Below, in pieces: positions 9,267 through 18,010 of a stretch of DNA of 64,000 nt. Made by a program: the position numbers and the translations under genes. Origin of the DNA: Rhizobium sp. N324 (GTDB lineage Bacteria; Pseudomonadota; Alphaproteobacteria; Rhizobiales; Rhizobiaceae). The DNA lies in NCBI RefSeq assembly GCF_001664485.1, contig NZ_CP013630.1:2731001-2795000 (forward strand), read 5' to 3'. Position 1 is the first letter of the stretch. Each line of letters opens with the position of its first letter. Under the pieces are notes generated by a model. That model did no database searches. It saw only the letters and a program-made list of their open reading frames with translations, and had not been told where the DNA came from.

Positions 9267-9883
9267 GCAATGGCCATGGCCTCAAGATCAGCCCTCATGG
9301 TGAGGAGGAACCACGAGGGCGGGCGTGGAAACTTCCGATACATTTCGCATGCCCCGCCTCCAGAATCGAAGGCAATGGCCCCGGTGGCAGCCCCGGTCCT
9401 TCGAGGCTTCAGCCTTCGGCTTCCGCACCTCACGATGAGGGCTGATTGGTGTACCGACGCAGCAGGCGCCGCCCACGACGCAATCCGCACCGGCCGCCGA
9501 ATCTGCCTTTCATCCCGTTTCGGCACGCATTCCCGCTATGACACATCAATACAAGGAACCGCTAACTCTCCGTCAAGTATCTGAATCTTCGGCATTTCCT
9601 GCCATCGATGCGAGCATGCCAAAAGAATCCCGCTTGCTTTTTGCCCGAAAAGCTGGCACCAATTCACCTACTCGGGCATTTGCATGCCGGTGACTGGACT
9701 GATGTGGTAATCCCTTCCGTTTGGAAGGCGGCGCGGGACTACCCGCCTACGTAGACGTTCTTTCCCCGTACGTGACTTCTCCGACTGACCCTTCGTCCCA
9801 ATCGATCGGGGCGAAAGCTAAAGCCGTCCGCTTCCTCTCGGGGGCGCGGATACTACACAGACTAAGGGAAAAGGACGATCCCA
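9267..9883. other. Intergenic region: dispersed repeat plus cspA leader
   Basis: 617 bp without a convincing gene. From 9286 to 9450 it holds a composite of rhizobial palindromic repeats (ccctcatggtgagg, accacgagggcggg, gtccttcgaggc, cctcacgatgaggg), the same blocks found at 27.6, 60.9 and 62.4 kb. The last about 180 bp (9700-9883) are the likely long mRNA leader of cspA, with small hairpins such as TTCC-gttt-GGAA (9715-9726) and GGCGG...CCGCC (9728-9748). Confidence 0.55.
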
Positions 9884-10096
9884 ATGGCCACCAAGGGCAC
9901 CGTAAAATTCTTCAACCAGGACAAGGGTTTTGGTTTCATCACGCCGGACGGCGGCGCAAAGGACGTTTTCGTCCACATCTCTGCGCTGCAGGCTTCTGGC
10001 ATCCAGTCGCTGCGCGAAGGCCAGCAGGTTACCTTCGACACCGAGCCGGACCGCATGGGCAAAGGCCCGAAGGCCGTCAACATCTCGGCTTCGTAA
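9884..10096 (+). CDS. cspA: Cold-shock protein, CspA family
   Basis: A 70-residue single cold-shock domain that binds single-stranded nucleic acid and acts as an RNA chaperone. The RNA-binding motifs KGFGFI (RNP1, about residues 14-19) and VFVHIS (RNP2, about 28-33) are intact. The length is standard. The ribosome site is 'gggaaaagga' upstream of the ATG. It is monocistronic: a long leader precedes it and a strong hairpin terminator follows. Rhizobia carry several csp genes, so the symbol denotes family rather than a specific paralogue. Confidence 0.95.
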   Translation: MATKGTVKFFNQDKGFGFITPDGGAKDVFVHISALQASGIQSLREGQQVTFDTEPDRMGKGPKAVNISAS

Positions 10097-10122
10097 GTCA
10101 GACTTTCCGCTTCGGCGGCATG

Positions 10123-10156
10123 AACGGCGCTCCGCAAGGGGCGCCGTTTCTGTTTG
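10123..10156 (+). terminator. Rho-independent terminator of cspA
   Basis: The stem AACGGCGCTCC (10123-10133) and GGGGCGCCGTT (10138-10148) with a GCAA tetraloop is followed by a T-rich stretch (tctgttt). It lies 26 bp after the cspA stop. Confidence 0.85.
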
Positions 10157-10270
10157 CGGCCGTCATTTGTCGATAGCACCGGCAAGTGTTATATGCGCGC
10201 TTAGTGATACCGCCCCGCGGCGGTGCGGCGCCCTTGCGGCCCCCAGAGAACAACGAATTATGGAACGTCG

Positions 10271-11272
10271 ATGACGCAAAAGAGCCCGATTTTCGCGGTC
10301 GCCCCGATGATCGACTGGACGGATCGGCATTGCCGTTATTTCCATCGCCAGATCAGCCGGCAGGCGCTGCTTTATACCGAGATGGTGGTGGCCGATGCGA
10401 TCATCCACGGTCCGCGCGACCGGCTGCTCGGCCATGACGCAGCGGAACATCCGCTGGCCCTGCAGCTCGGCGGATCGGATCCGGCCAAGCTTGCCGAGGC
10501 GGTGAAGATCGCAGAAGCCTACGGCTACGACGAAATCAACCTCAATGTCGGCTGCCCTTCCGACCGGGTGCAGTCGGGCACCTTCGGCGCCTGCCTGATG
10601 TTGACGCCGGAGACGGTGGCCGAATGCATCGCGGCGATGAAGAGGGTGGCGACCGTGCCGGTGACCGTGAAATGCCGTATCGGCGTTGACGAGCAGGAGC
10701 CGGAACAGGCGCTGCCGGAACTCATCACCCAAGTTCTCGATGCCGGCGCCGACGCGATCTGGATCCATGCCCGCAAAGCTTGGCTGAAGGGCCTGAGCCC
10801 CAAGGAAAACCGGGAAATCCCGCCGCTGGACTACGAGATTGTCTACCGGATGAAACAGCGCTGGCCCAATGTCTTCATCGGCATCAACGGCGGCATCCGC
10901 ACGCTTGATGAAGCCGCCGCCCATCTCGAACATGTCGACGGCGTCATGCTCGGTCGCGCCGCCTACCAGAATGCCGCGATCCTTGCCGAGGTCGACCAGC
11001 GCTTCTTCGGCGCCCCCGCTGGGGAGCCGGACTGGGAAAGCCTGCGTGACCGGATGATGGCCTATGCCGAGCGCCACATCGCTGGCGGCGGCCGGCTGCA
11101 GCACGTCGCCCGCCACATGGTCGGCCTCTTCACAGGCCTGCCCGGCGCCAGGCGCTACCGCCAGATCCTCTCGACCGATGCAGCCAAAAGCGGCGCCGGG
11201 CCGGAAGTGCTGGCGGCAGCCTTTGCGGCCGTCGATTTTGCAGGGACGGAGCAGGACGCAGTCAGCGCCTGA
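10271..11272 (+). CDS. dusA: tRNA-dihydrouridine synthase A
   Basis: DusA reduces uridine in the D-loop of tRNAs (U20/U20a) to dihydrouridine with FMN and NADPH. The 333-residue product begins at the ATG at 10271 (MTQKSPIFAVAPMIDWTDRH), exactly where the family consensus starts. Visible are the FMN-barrel start APMIDWTDRHCR, the LNVGCPSDRVQSGTFGACLM segment with the catalytic Cys, the KCRIGVDE strand, IHARKAWLKGLSP, and the GGIRT and MLGRAAY phosphate-binding turns. It reads alone after the cspA terminator. Confidence 0.95.
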   Translation: MTQKSPIFAVAPMIDWTDRHCRYFHRQISRQALLYTEMVVADAIIHGPRDRLLGHDAAEHPLALQLGGSDPAKLAEAVKIAEAYGYDEINLNVGCPSDRVQSGTFGACLMLTPETVAECIAAMKRVATVPVTVKCRIGVDEQEPEQALPELITQVLDAGADAIWIHARKAWLKGLSPKENREIPPLDYEIVYRMKQRWPNVFIGINGGIRTLDEAAAHLEHVDGVMLGRAAYQNAAILAEVDQRFFGAPAGEPDWESLRDRMMAYAERHIAGGGRLQHVARHMVGLFTGLPGARRYRQILSTDAAKSGAGPEVLAAAFAAVDFAGTEQDAVSA

Positions 11273-11478
11273 CGTCGCGTCATGCCTTCATCGCCACGGC
11301 CGCATCGGTGGGTGCCGTCAGCCGTAGTGCTCGTATCCGCCATCTCGGTAAGCACCCGCCCGGCTGGTCCGCGGGCGGAAATAGCGGCAATTCCGATCCG
11401 TCCGGTCGATCATCGGGGGCACGAGCACAAACGGAAATGCCGCGTGCGCTTACGGTATCTTACGGAATCTGCATCGGC

Positions 11479-12406
11479 TTATAACCGCGGCGTTGGCAGC
11501 AATATCTTCTTCTCGATCTTGCCGGCCACCGAAAACACCAGAATCTCCGTCTCCTTGCCGATCCTGCTGCCATCCATCGATCGGACGATATCATCGACGC
11601 CGCCGACCGGGCTGCCGTCGATCGCGAGAAGATAGTCGCCCTCCTGCAGCCCTCCCTTTGCCGCCGGTCCCTCCGGCTCGACGCGGCGGATGCGGACGGA
11701 GGTCGTCTGCACCGTGCCCGCTGCAAGCGCCACCCGGCGCGGCAGCACAATCGTATCGCCAGAAATGCCGATGAAGGCGCGCCTGACCTGACCGTAGCGG
11801 AGAATCTCCGACACGACGAAATTGGCGGTATTCGAGGCCACCGCAAAGGCGATGCTCTGCGCGCCCTGGATGACCGCGGTGTTGACGCCGATCACCTCCC
11901 CGTTTGAAGACACCAGCGGCCCGCCCGAGTTGCCGGGATTGAGCGCCGCATCGGTCTGGATGACATCCTCCATCAGCCGGCCGCTGGCTGCCCGCATCGA
12001 CCGGCCGAGCGCCGAGACGATGCCGGCGGTGACGGTCCATTCGAAACCGAGCGGGTTTCCGATCGCGATGGCGATATGACCCCGGCGCAGGCGCTGGGAG
12101 TCTCCGAGCTTGGCCCAAGCGCCGGTGCTTGTATTGGCGCGAATGAGGGCGATGTCGGTATCGACATCCCGGCCGAGCACGCGGCCCTCGGTAACGAACC
12201 CGTCGGGCGTGGTGATGCGAACGACCTTGGCGTCGTCAACGACATGGCTGTTGGTGATGATCAGGCCGTCGGGCGAGACGGCGAAGCCCGACCCGTGCCC
12301 CTGCCGGCCACCCACCCTCTCGATCCGGCTGACGGCCGGCCCGACAGCGTCGACTGCCGCTGCGATCGATTGCGAATAGGCATCGATCAACGCCCCGTCA
12401 TTCTGA
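11479..12406 (-). pseudogene. DegP/HtrA-like S1C protease gene, body (5' end cut off by IS)
   Basis: A serine protease with a C-terminal PDZ domain. The triad is intact: His in ITNSHVVDD, Asp in DTDIALI and Ser in NPGNSGGPL; the PDZ domain runs from about RIRRVEPEGPAAKGG. There is no signal peptide or membrane anchor, so it is a cytoplasmic variant. The reading frame runs up to the IS end at 12407 without its own ATG; the only initiation codon near is TTG at 12390. The missing first 11 codons lie beyond the element at 13936-13967. With the IS and the 3-bp duplication removed, the frame is continuous (...IAPQ-NDGALIDAYSQ). It may still be translated weakly from TTG, but its own promoter is cut off. 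Interpreted as a recently inactivated gene. Confidence 0.85.
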
Positions 12407-13935
12407 GAGCCTGTGAATGTTTGGTAGCGGAGGCGATTGGATTGTGATTCTGTTGGGTCGTTGATTTGCTTGGGGGATGATGGTGGGCGACGACCTGTTC
12501 GAAGGATTGCCGGTGCATGGAGCGCGGCGAAGTGCTCAGGTGGGACGCGGAGCGGCGCGCATGCGTGAGCCGGTGCGCGATCAGATCGAGTTGCGTGCCG
12601 TCGATATCGACAGCTTGATCGGCCAGGATCATGCGGTGCGGGTCATTTGGAACTATGTCGAGGGACTGGATCTGAGCACGCTCGAAGATCGGATCAAGGC
12701 GCGTGAGCACCGGCCAGGCCATCCACCGATTTCGCCACGGCTTTTGCTGGCGCTGTGGCTCTATGCCAGCAGCGACGGCGTCGGCAGCGCGCGGGCGCTG
12801 GAACGGCAGTGCGGGAGCCACGACGTCTATCGCTGGCTGTGCGGCGGTGTCTCGGTGAACTATCACACACTGTCGGATTTTCGGGTTGGTTGCGCCGATT
12901 TGCTCGACCGGCTGCTTGCCGAGCATCTGGCGGCGCTTGCCGGTGCCGGCCTCGTCACTCTCGATTGTCTGGCGCAGGATGGCGTGCGGGTCCGGGCAAG
13001 CGCGGGTGCGGCCTCGTTCGGCCGCAAAGCGACGCTTGATCGGCATCTTTCCATTGCCGAGGCGGTTGTGGATCAGCTCAAGCACGAGGTCGATGCGCGT
13101 TCGGATGCCAGCACTCGGCGCATCGAGGCGGCCAGGGAGCGGGCGGCGCGCGAGCGCGGCGAGCGGCTCAGAGCAGCCCAGGTCGCTCTTGACGAGATCG
13201 AGCGCCATCGCCAGGCGCGCGAAGAAAAGCGCGGCAATGGCAAAAAGCCGAAGGAGCCGCGCGCCTCCAGCACGGATGCACAGGCGCGGGTGATGAAGAT
13301 GGCCGACGGCGGCTTCCGCCCGGGTTATAATGTGCAGGTTGCGAGCACGGCCGGTGAGCAGTTCGTGGTCGGGCTCGAGGTGACCAATGCCGGCTCCGAT
13401 CGCGGCCTCATGCGGCCGATGCTGGAGCGGTTGCGCGCGCTAAGCGGCCATCTGCCGCGGCGCTATCTCGCCGATGGCGGCTTTGGCAGCGCTGAAGATA
13501 TCGAGTGGGCGCACGGCGAAGGGGTTGAGGTCTTTTGTCCGCCCACTCAGTCCAAGCACGGAACCGATCCCTTCTTGCCGCGCCGCGGCGACGGTCCGGG
13601 TGTGTCGGCCTGGCGGGCCCGCATGGCAAGCGAGGCGGGCAAGGCTCAGTACAAACCCCGATCGATCTGCGAATGCGTCCATGCCCGCTGGCGCAACTGG
13701 AATCTGCGACAATTGACGGTGCGCGGCATCGAAAAGGTCCAGGCCGTCGTGCTCTGCTACGCACTCACCAACAATATCTTGCAAGGCCATCGGCTTGCCA
13801 AGGGCTGAGCCACTGTCACCACCCAGACACCAACACGCGACCATCCGAACGCAGCGCGCAATCGCCTGACGCTCGACTGCATCGGCCAGCCAAGATCGGC
13901 CAAAAACGCGCCGGATTCAAAAGCTTCACAAGCTC
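12407..13935 (+). mobile_element. IS1182-family insertion sequence
   Basis: A complete about 1.53-kb insertion element. The ends are imperfect inverted repeats: left GAGCCTGTGAATGTTT (from 12407) and right, read inward, GAGCTTGTGAAGCTTT (ending at 13935), 13 of 16 matching. It is flanked by TGA (12404-12406 and 13936-13938; CTGA if one base is shifted from the right end), the likely target duplication. It contains one transposase gene and disrupts the protease gene on the opposite strand. Confidence 0.88.
12477..13808 (+). CDS. IS1182 family transposase
   Basis: A 443-residue DDE transposase. The N-terminal DUF772-type domain (VDIDSLIGQDHAVRVIWNYV, then HPPISPRLLLALWLYA) is the usual IS1182 DNA-binding part. 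The catalytic core shows LDCLAQDGVRV (first Asp), YLADGGFGS (second Asp) and a late Glu in VRGIEKVQAV, with a charged coiled insertion (about residues 200-265) between them. The frame is intact, so the copy may be active. The first ATG at 12477 follows directly on a G-run; the internal ATG at 12561 (MREPVRDQIELRAVDID) is an alternative start that matches the usual family length better. Confidence 0.92.
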   Translation: MMVGDDLFEGLPVHGARRSAQVGRGAARMREPVRDQIELRAVDIDSLIGQDHAVRVIWNYVEGLDLSTLEDRIKAREHRPGHPPISPRLLLALWLYASSDGVGSARALERQCGSHDVYRWLCGGVSVNYHTLSDFRVGCADLLDRLLAEHLAALAGAGLVTLDCLAQDGVRVRASAGAASFGRKATLDRHLSIAEAVVDQLKHEVDARSDASTRRIEAARERAARERGERLRAAQVALDEIERHRQAREEKRGNGKKPKEPRASSTDAQARVMKMADGGFRPGYNVQVASTAGEQFVVGLEVTNAGSDRGLMRPMLERLRALSGHLPRRYLADGGFGSAEDIEWAHGEGVEVFCPPTQSKHGTDPFLPRRGDGPGVSAWRARMASEAGKAQYKPRSICECVHARWRNWNLRQLTVRGIEKVQAVVLCYALTNNILQGHRLAKG

Positions 13936-13967
13936 TGAGGCGCAATATCCTTGTCCATGTAACCCAT
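13936..13967 (-). pseudogene. 5' fragment of the IS-split DegP/HtrA-like protease gene
   Basis: Eleven codons, ATG at 13967, reading MGYMDKDIAPQ up to the IS junction. A ribosome site (tgagggt) stands six bases before the ATG. Together with 11479-12406 this restores one open frame. The gene's original promoter must lie to the right of 13967. Confidence 0.75.
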
Positions 13968-14351
13968 GATGTGACCCTCAGACGGCAGTAACGGCCGTCC
14001 GCCGCCGGCGAAGCCGTCGCCGTTGCGACGGTTCGCCATTGTGCTGTTGTGGATTAGATGGTTGGGCGTCGACAAGCGTTCAAGTGAGGGCGTCATCCGT
14101 CCTCATCCTGAGCGATGAACGCCGCAACTCCGCTCCGCATCCGTGACGCATCGACTAAAAATACCCCTGCCCGTGAATCCTGCTCCAATACAAAATTCTG
14201 TTATGTCAATTGAATACAAAGAGCAGCTTGATGAGATCATCGACATATACGAACCTCGCCCCGCGCAGCCGTGCCTATGGCCTTGTCAATCTCGCCGGCA
14301 ACGACGCAGACTTCTGATCGCATCAATCCAACCCATTAACGGAGTTAAAAG
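13968..14351. other. Intergenic region between protease start and hydrolase gene
   Basis: 384 bp with no supportable gene. It should contain the divergent promoters of the interrupted protease (leftward) and the hydrolase at 14352 (rightward). Short palindromes occur, for example GACGGCagtaacGGCCGTC near 13980. A 29-codon ORF at 14231-14317 and a 70-codon one from 14143 have no family resemblance. Confidence 0.4.
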
Positions 14352-15188
14352 ATGAGCACAGTCACCACCAAGGACGGCGTCGAAATCTTCTACAAGGATT
14401 GGGGGCCGAAGACTGCCCAGCCGATCATGTTCCATCACGGCTGGCCGCTCTGCTCCGACGACTGGGACGCCCAGATGCTGTTCTTCCTCGACAAGGGCTA
14501 CCGGGTCGTCGCCCACGACCGGCGCGGCCATGGCCGCTCCACCCAGGTAGGCGACGGCCACGACATGGATCATTACGCCGCCGACGCCGCAGCCGTCGTC
14601 GAGCATCTCGATCTCAGGAACGCCGTCCATATCGGCCACTCCACCGGCGGTGGTGAAGCGACCCACTATGTCGCCCGCCATGGCCAGCCGCAGGGCCGCG
14701 TCGCCAAGCTCGTCATCATTGGCGCCGTGCCGCCGATCATGCTGAAAACGGATGCCAATCCCGGCGGCCTGCCGATCGAGGTCTTCGACGACCTGCGCAG
14801 GCAGCTCGCCGCCAATCGTTCGCAATTCTACCGTGACCTGCCGGCCGGCCCGTTCTACAGCTTCAACCGGCCGGGTGCGAAGGTGTCGGAGCCAGTCATC
14901 GACAATTGGTGGCGCCAAGGCATGATCGGCGGCGCCAAGGCCCATTACGACGGCATCAAGGCCTTTTCGGAAACCGACTTCACCGAAGACCTGAAGATCA
15001 TCACCGTGCCGACTCTGGTCATGCACGGCGACGATGATCAGATCGTGCCGATCGCCGACTCCGCCCTGCTCTCGTCCAAGCTGCTGCAGAACGCCACGCT
15101 GAAGGTCTACGAGAAATTTCCCCACGGCATGTGCACCACGCATGCCGACGTCATCAATCCCGACATCCTCGCCTTCATCAAGGGCTGA
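14352..15188 (+). CDS. Alpha/beta hydrolase, non-heme chloroperoxidase-like
   Basis: A 278-residue alpha/beta-hydrolase of the cofactor-free haloperoxidase/esterase group. The nucleophile elbow is GHSTGG with Ser97; the acid is in [10 protein letters not shown] and the histidine in FPHGMC near the end. The oxyanion region [11 protein letters not shown] is typical of the family. It is cytoplasmic (no signal peptide). Family members hydrolyse esters and, with acetate and peroxide, form peracids; the physiological substrate is unknown. The ribosome site is 'ggagttaaaag' before the ATG. Monocistronic. Confidence 0.9.
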   Translation: MSTVTTKDGVEIFYKDWGPKTAQPIMFHHGWPLCSDDWDAQMLFFLDKGYRVVAHDRRGHGRSTQVGDGHDMDHYAADAAAVVEHLDLRNAVHIGHSTGGGEATHYVARHGQPQGRVAKLVIIGAVPPIMLKTDANPGGLPIEVFDDLRRQLAANRSQFYRDLPAGPFYSFNRPGAKVSEPVIDNWWRQGMIGGAKAHYDGIKAFSETDFTEDLKIITVPTLVMHGDDDQIVPIADSALLSSKLLQNATLKVYEKFPHGMCTTHADVINPDILAFIKG

Positions 15189-15358
15189 CCGATCAATCCG
15201 CCGGGCGCCGATCAGGCGCCCGGCAGTCGGAATGAGTGCGCGGCGAAATCATCGTCGGCCGACTGCAACAAACGAGCGCCGCCCGATCAGGCCGGTCGAT
15301 TGATGGCCGGTTACGCATTTCGCATGAAACCGTTTTCGCCGATTTGCGTTTAGCGGCC

Positions 15359-15535
15359 ATGAAAAGAGAACGTGAACCCTCATCAAAGGCTTACCGGCAG
15401 GATCGTTTCGAAAACACCGAGCGCGCCGCCAAGGAAACCATCGAGGCGGAGCAGCGGGCCCGCCGGGAGAAAACCAAGCGGCTGAAAGAACTGCGCCTGT
15501 CGAAGCAAAGCGACAAGGATCCCGCGCCCAGGTAG
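15359..15535 (+). CDS. Small highly charged hypothetical protein
   Basis: A 58-residue protein from the ATG at 15359, dominated by Lys, Arg and Glu in an amphipathic helical pattern (RFENTERAAKETIEAEQRARREKTKRLKELRLSK would be one long helix). It resembles short conserved rhizobial proteins of unknown role. The ribosome site is weak. The frame is open upstream to 15236 but without coding character. Confidence 0.5.
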   Translation: MKREREPSSKAYRQDRFENTERAAKETIEAEQRARREKTKRLKELRLSKQSDKDPAPR

Positions 15536-15743
15536 ATCCCACGCTGGCGAGATCTGTCACGCCGCGCCCATCGGCCTGACACAGATCGGCGCCGCGCTCG
15601 CTCGCATCTTTCCGGGCGTGCGTGCGCGCGCGCCCCGATTTGTTTTTGAACATCAGACGTTCGCCCATCTTGCAGAGCCAAGATCGCGAAATTATCTTTT
15701 TGCCATCGATAGCGATTCACGGCATCGGAAAGGGCAGATTGCG

Positions 15744-15959
15744 ATGTCAGACAAGCTGTTCAGCACGCGTGACGAACCGCTCGCATCCGAAGACCTTGAT
15801 GTATGCAGGCGTGTCCATGAAGCGTTGTGTCAAGAACTCCAGATTAACCGATCGGAAGAGAAAGCCGCCCGTCTCGGCGCTCTGATCATCGAGCTTTATC
15901 GGCAAGGTGTGCATGACGAGACCCAGCTTCGATTGCTGGCCGGCGGCAAACGAGCCTGA
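15744..15959 (+). CDS. Small hypothetical protein
   Basis: A 71-residue soluble protein starting at an ATG with a ribosome site (ggaaaggg). Helical, with the pattern DLDVCRRVHEALCQELQINRSEEKAARLGALIIELYRQGV. Proteins of this size and pattern are frequent in rhizobia, but no function is known. The two cysteines are not in a recognisable motif. Confidence 0.55.
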   Translation: MSDKLFSTRDEPLASEDLDVCRRVHEALCQELQINRSEEKAARLGALIIELYRQGVHDETQLRLLAGGKRA

Positions 15960-16146
15960 GAACACAATCCGCCACACGCTCGAACAGCATCCTCCCAATC
16001 TCCGGCAGGACGCCACCGCCGGAGGCCAAGCTATCTCTTACGTTAGCAAACACGCACATAGATTGCTCCTCCTCATCCCAAAATGAAACCAATTGCCTTC
16101 CCCAGCGTTATACCCTCGATACTTCCATTGACCCAAGGTGAGTGAA

Positions 16147-16647
16147 ATGAACAGATTCGCCATCATTGCCCTGTCGATAGCGACGGCCTTCTCCGGAATG
16201 CCGGCGTCGGCAGGTCCCGTCTTTGTGCCGAGCCCGGCGCAGCAGGCGGCCGCGCAGCCGGTCCCCGGAGGTGGCGAGGCCAGGATCATCACCGTCGGCT
16301 GCAATAACTTCACGAACTGCCCTGGCCAGTTTGGTAACAATGACGACTGGTACCGCAAACGCCACCACTACCGCGACCGCAGCTATTATCGGGACCGAGA
16401 CTACTATCGCGGCGACCGCTATGGCCGGCGCTATGGTCACCGCTACCATCATGACAATACCGGCGCCATCATCGGAGGCTTGGCGGCAGGCGCCCTGATC
16501 GGCGGCATCATCGCCTCGCAGCCGCGCGCCTACCGTTCCACCGGCTACAGCTCGCACGCCGAATATTGCTATGCTCGCTATCGGTCGTACCGCGCCTACG
16601 ACAACACCTACCAGCCGAACTACGGCCCGCGCCGCCAGTGCCGGTAA
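16147..16647 (+). CDS. BA14K family lectin-like exported protein
   Basis: A 166-residue exported protein. The signal peptide is [22 protein letters not shown]. It is followed by a Gly/Pro segment, a repetitive Tyr/Arg/Asp stretch ([16 protein letters not shown]), a glycine-zipper-like hydrophobic segment ([17 protein letters not shown], about residues 107-123) and the BA14K signature [19 protein letters not shown] near the end. BA14K proteins of Brucella and rhizobia are immunoreactive, lectin-like surface proteins. The ATG at 16147 is preferred over the GTG at 16138, which overlaps the ribosome site. A strong terminator follows. Confidence 0.88.
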   Translation: MNRFAIIALSIATAFSGMPASAGPVFVPSPAQQAAAQPVPGGGEARIITVGCNNFTNCPGQFGNNDDWYRKRHHYRDRSYYRDRDYYRGDRYGRRYGHRYHHDNTGAIIGGLAAGALIGGIIASQPRAYRSTGYSSHAEYCYARYRSYRAYDNTYQPNYGPRRQCR

Positions 16648-16672
16648 TATCCAGTCCCTGGCCCGGAAGGAA

Positions 16673-16700
16673 GCCTCGCATGAACATGCGGGGCTTTTTT
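16673..16700 (+). terminator. Rho-independent terminator of the BA14K gene
   Basis: The stem GCCTCGCAT (16673-16681) / ATGCGGGGC (16686-16694) with loop GAAC is followed directly by six T. Confidence 0.9.
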
Positions 16701-16913
16701 GCTGCGTATCAGCGCCACGGTGACCTCCTCAATAGCAAGGACGGACGGAGCAAGGCTTGCCGGCCTTTACCCCGTCCGTCCCGTCAGCCCAGGAGTGAAG
16801 CACTTTAGGGACTACTTCACTCCGGGAGTGGTTCGCTGCAGGAGTGAGGCACTCCTGCAATGATCCACTTCGGGATGAGTCGCTCCCGGAGTGACGGCAC
16901 CACTTCCTCGGGG
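16701..16913. repeat. Cluster of GGAGTGA inverted repeats between convergent genes
   Basis: 213 bp between two converging genes. GGAGTG or its complement CACTCC occurs repeatedly from 16792 to 16894. The best hairpin is TGCAGGAGTG-AGG-CACTCCTGCA (16837-16859, perfect 10-bp arms); CACTCC-GG-GAGTG (about 16819-16831) is another. It could be a bidirectional termination or mRNA-end element, or an array of protein sites. Confidence 0.6.
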
Positions 16914-17804
16914 TCAGGGCTGAGCTTTCGGTTGGTAAATGGCGGCCGGTTTCGGCCTCTTCTCCGTCCATTGCGGCGGCGCGCCGTATTTGCCGGCGAC
17001 CGCGCCAATCAGCCCCGGCTCGCGGCCGAAGGCATCGCAGGCGGCGTATTTCGGTTTTCCGCCGAGCCAGGATTTCATCCGCTGGCCGGAAGGAAGTGAA
17101 AGGTCCAGCCCCTTCGGCTCCTTGCGTGCGATCAGCATGCGGGAAAATTCGCTGCTGAACTTCGAGGCAAGGCCATAGGCGTCGCCCACTTCGGAAACGC
17201 GCGGCGTGTTTTGCAGCGAGTTTGCCCCGCGCGACCAGACGATCGCCGCCCGCTGCACGCCACCGCTGTCGACGGCCTCCGCTTCGACCGCCAGTCCGCC
17301 GAGACCGGCCGGCAGCCGCGGCACGCCGACCGGCAACGCGAAGCCACTGCCGACGGTCACGACCGTGGAAACACCGGCCATTGCCTTGTTGGTCGGCACG
17401 ATGTCGGTGACCACTGAGCGGATCGTCAGGTCGGCGGGCTCGCCCGGTGCCACTATCCGGTATTTATCGCTGAGCGAGATGCAGAGCGCCCGGTCGAGCG
17501 CATTCGACACCATCGTCCGATCATCAGGCGATTTGATCCGGGTCGCGGCGCTGAAGGCAAAGGTCGTCGGCGCGATGACGACCGTCTTCGCCGGCGCAAG
17601 TCCCGCTCCGTCGACATAGATGCGCGATTTCTGAAGCTTGCCCTTGGGCGGGCCGAGATTGGAATAGGAAGAAAGCGTGCCCGCTTGCTTCAGCGGCACC
17701 GTGCTGCACCCGGCCGCAGCCGCCGCAAGCGCCAGCGGCAGGGCAAGGGATAAAAACTTGGAAATCCGCTTTGAAAAGGATGAAGTGAATGGATTGCTGC
17801 GCAC
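16914..17804 (-). CDS. DUF3313-like outer-membrane lipoprotein
   Basis: A 296-residue lipoprotein. The start is taken as the GTG at 17804 because GGAGG lies nine bases upstream; an in-frame ATG at 17834 falls inside a palindromic repeat and has no ribosome site. The signal peptide ends in the lipobox LAAAAAGC (Cys about 33). The mature part begins STVPLKQAGTLSSYSNL and contains the YVDGAGL and NALDRAL segments usual in the DUF3313 group. The function of the family is unknown; the lipidation signal predicts anchoring in the outer membrane. The C-terminus is Pro/Lys-rich. Confidence 0.8.
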   Translation of the reverse strand: MRSNPFTSSFSKRISKFLSLALPLALAAAAAGCSTVPLKQAGTLSSYSNLGPPKGKLQKSRIYVDGAGLAPAKTVVIAPTTFAFSAATRIKSPDDRTMVSNALDRALCISLSDKYRIVAPGEPADLTIRSVVTDIVPTNKAMAGVSTVVTVGSGFALPVGVPRLPAGLGGLAVEAEAVDSGGVQRAAIVWSRGANSLQNTPRVSEVGDAYGLASKFSSEFSRMLIARKEPKGLDLSLPSGQRMKSWLGGKPKYAACDAFGREPGLIGAVAGKYGAPPQWTEKRPKPAAIYQPKAQP

Positions 17805-17828
17805 TCTGTCTGGCCTCCATCGCCGATA

Positions 17829-17928
17829 GCGCATAACCCCGAAATCGAGATCGATTTCGGAAAGGATTATGCGCAGTTTATAGTGCTAGAGCGTCCTTAG
17901 CGCGTCTGTCGGACGCGCGGCGCTCTAG
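17829..17928. repeat. Two adjacent rhizobial palindromes upstream of the lipoprotein gene
   Basis: Palindrome one: GCGCATAA (17829-17836) with TTATGCGC (17867-17874), and inside it GAAATCGA (17841-17848) with TCGATTTC (17851-17858). Palindrome two: CTAGAGCG (17886-17893) with CGCTCTAG (17921-17928), enclosing CGCGTC/GACGCG. Both look like members of dispersed intergenic families. Confidence 0.7.
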
Positions 17929-18010
17929 TTCAGGCAAAAGTGGCGGCCGAGAATTGCCGCAGCATTACATCGTTTCCGGCAGCGTCGGCTGCCGGAAGCA
18001 ACCCGCATCA

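Noticed and set aside
14231..14317. 29-codon ORF before the hydrolase gene
   Set aside because: No ribosome site, no recognisable family; random occurrence is likely.
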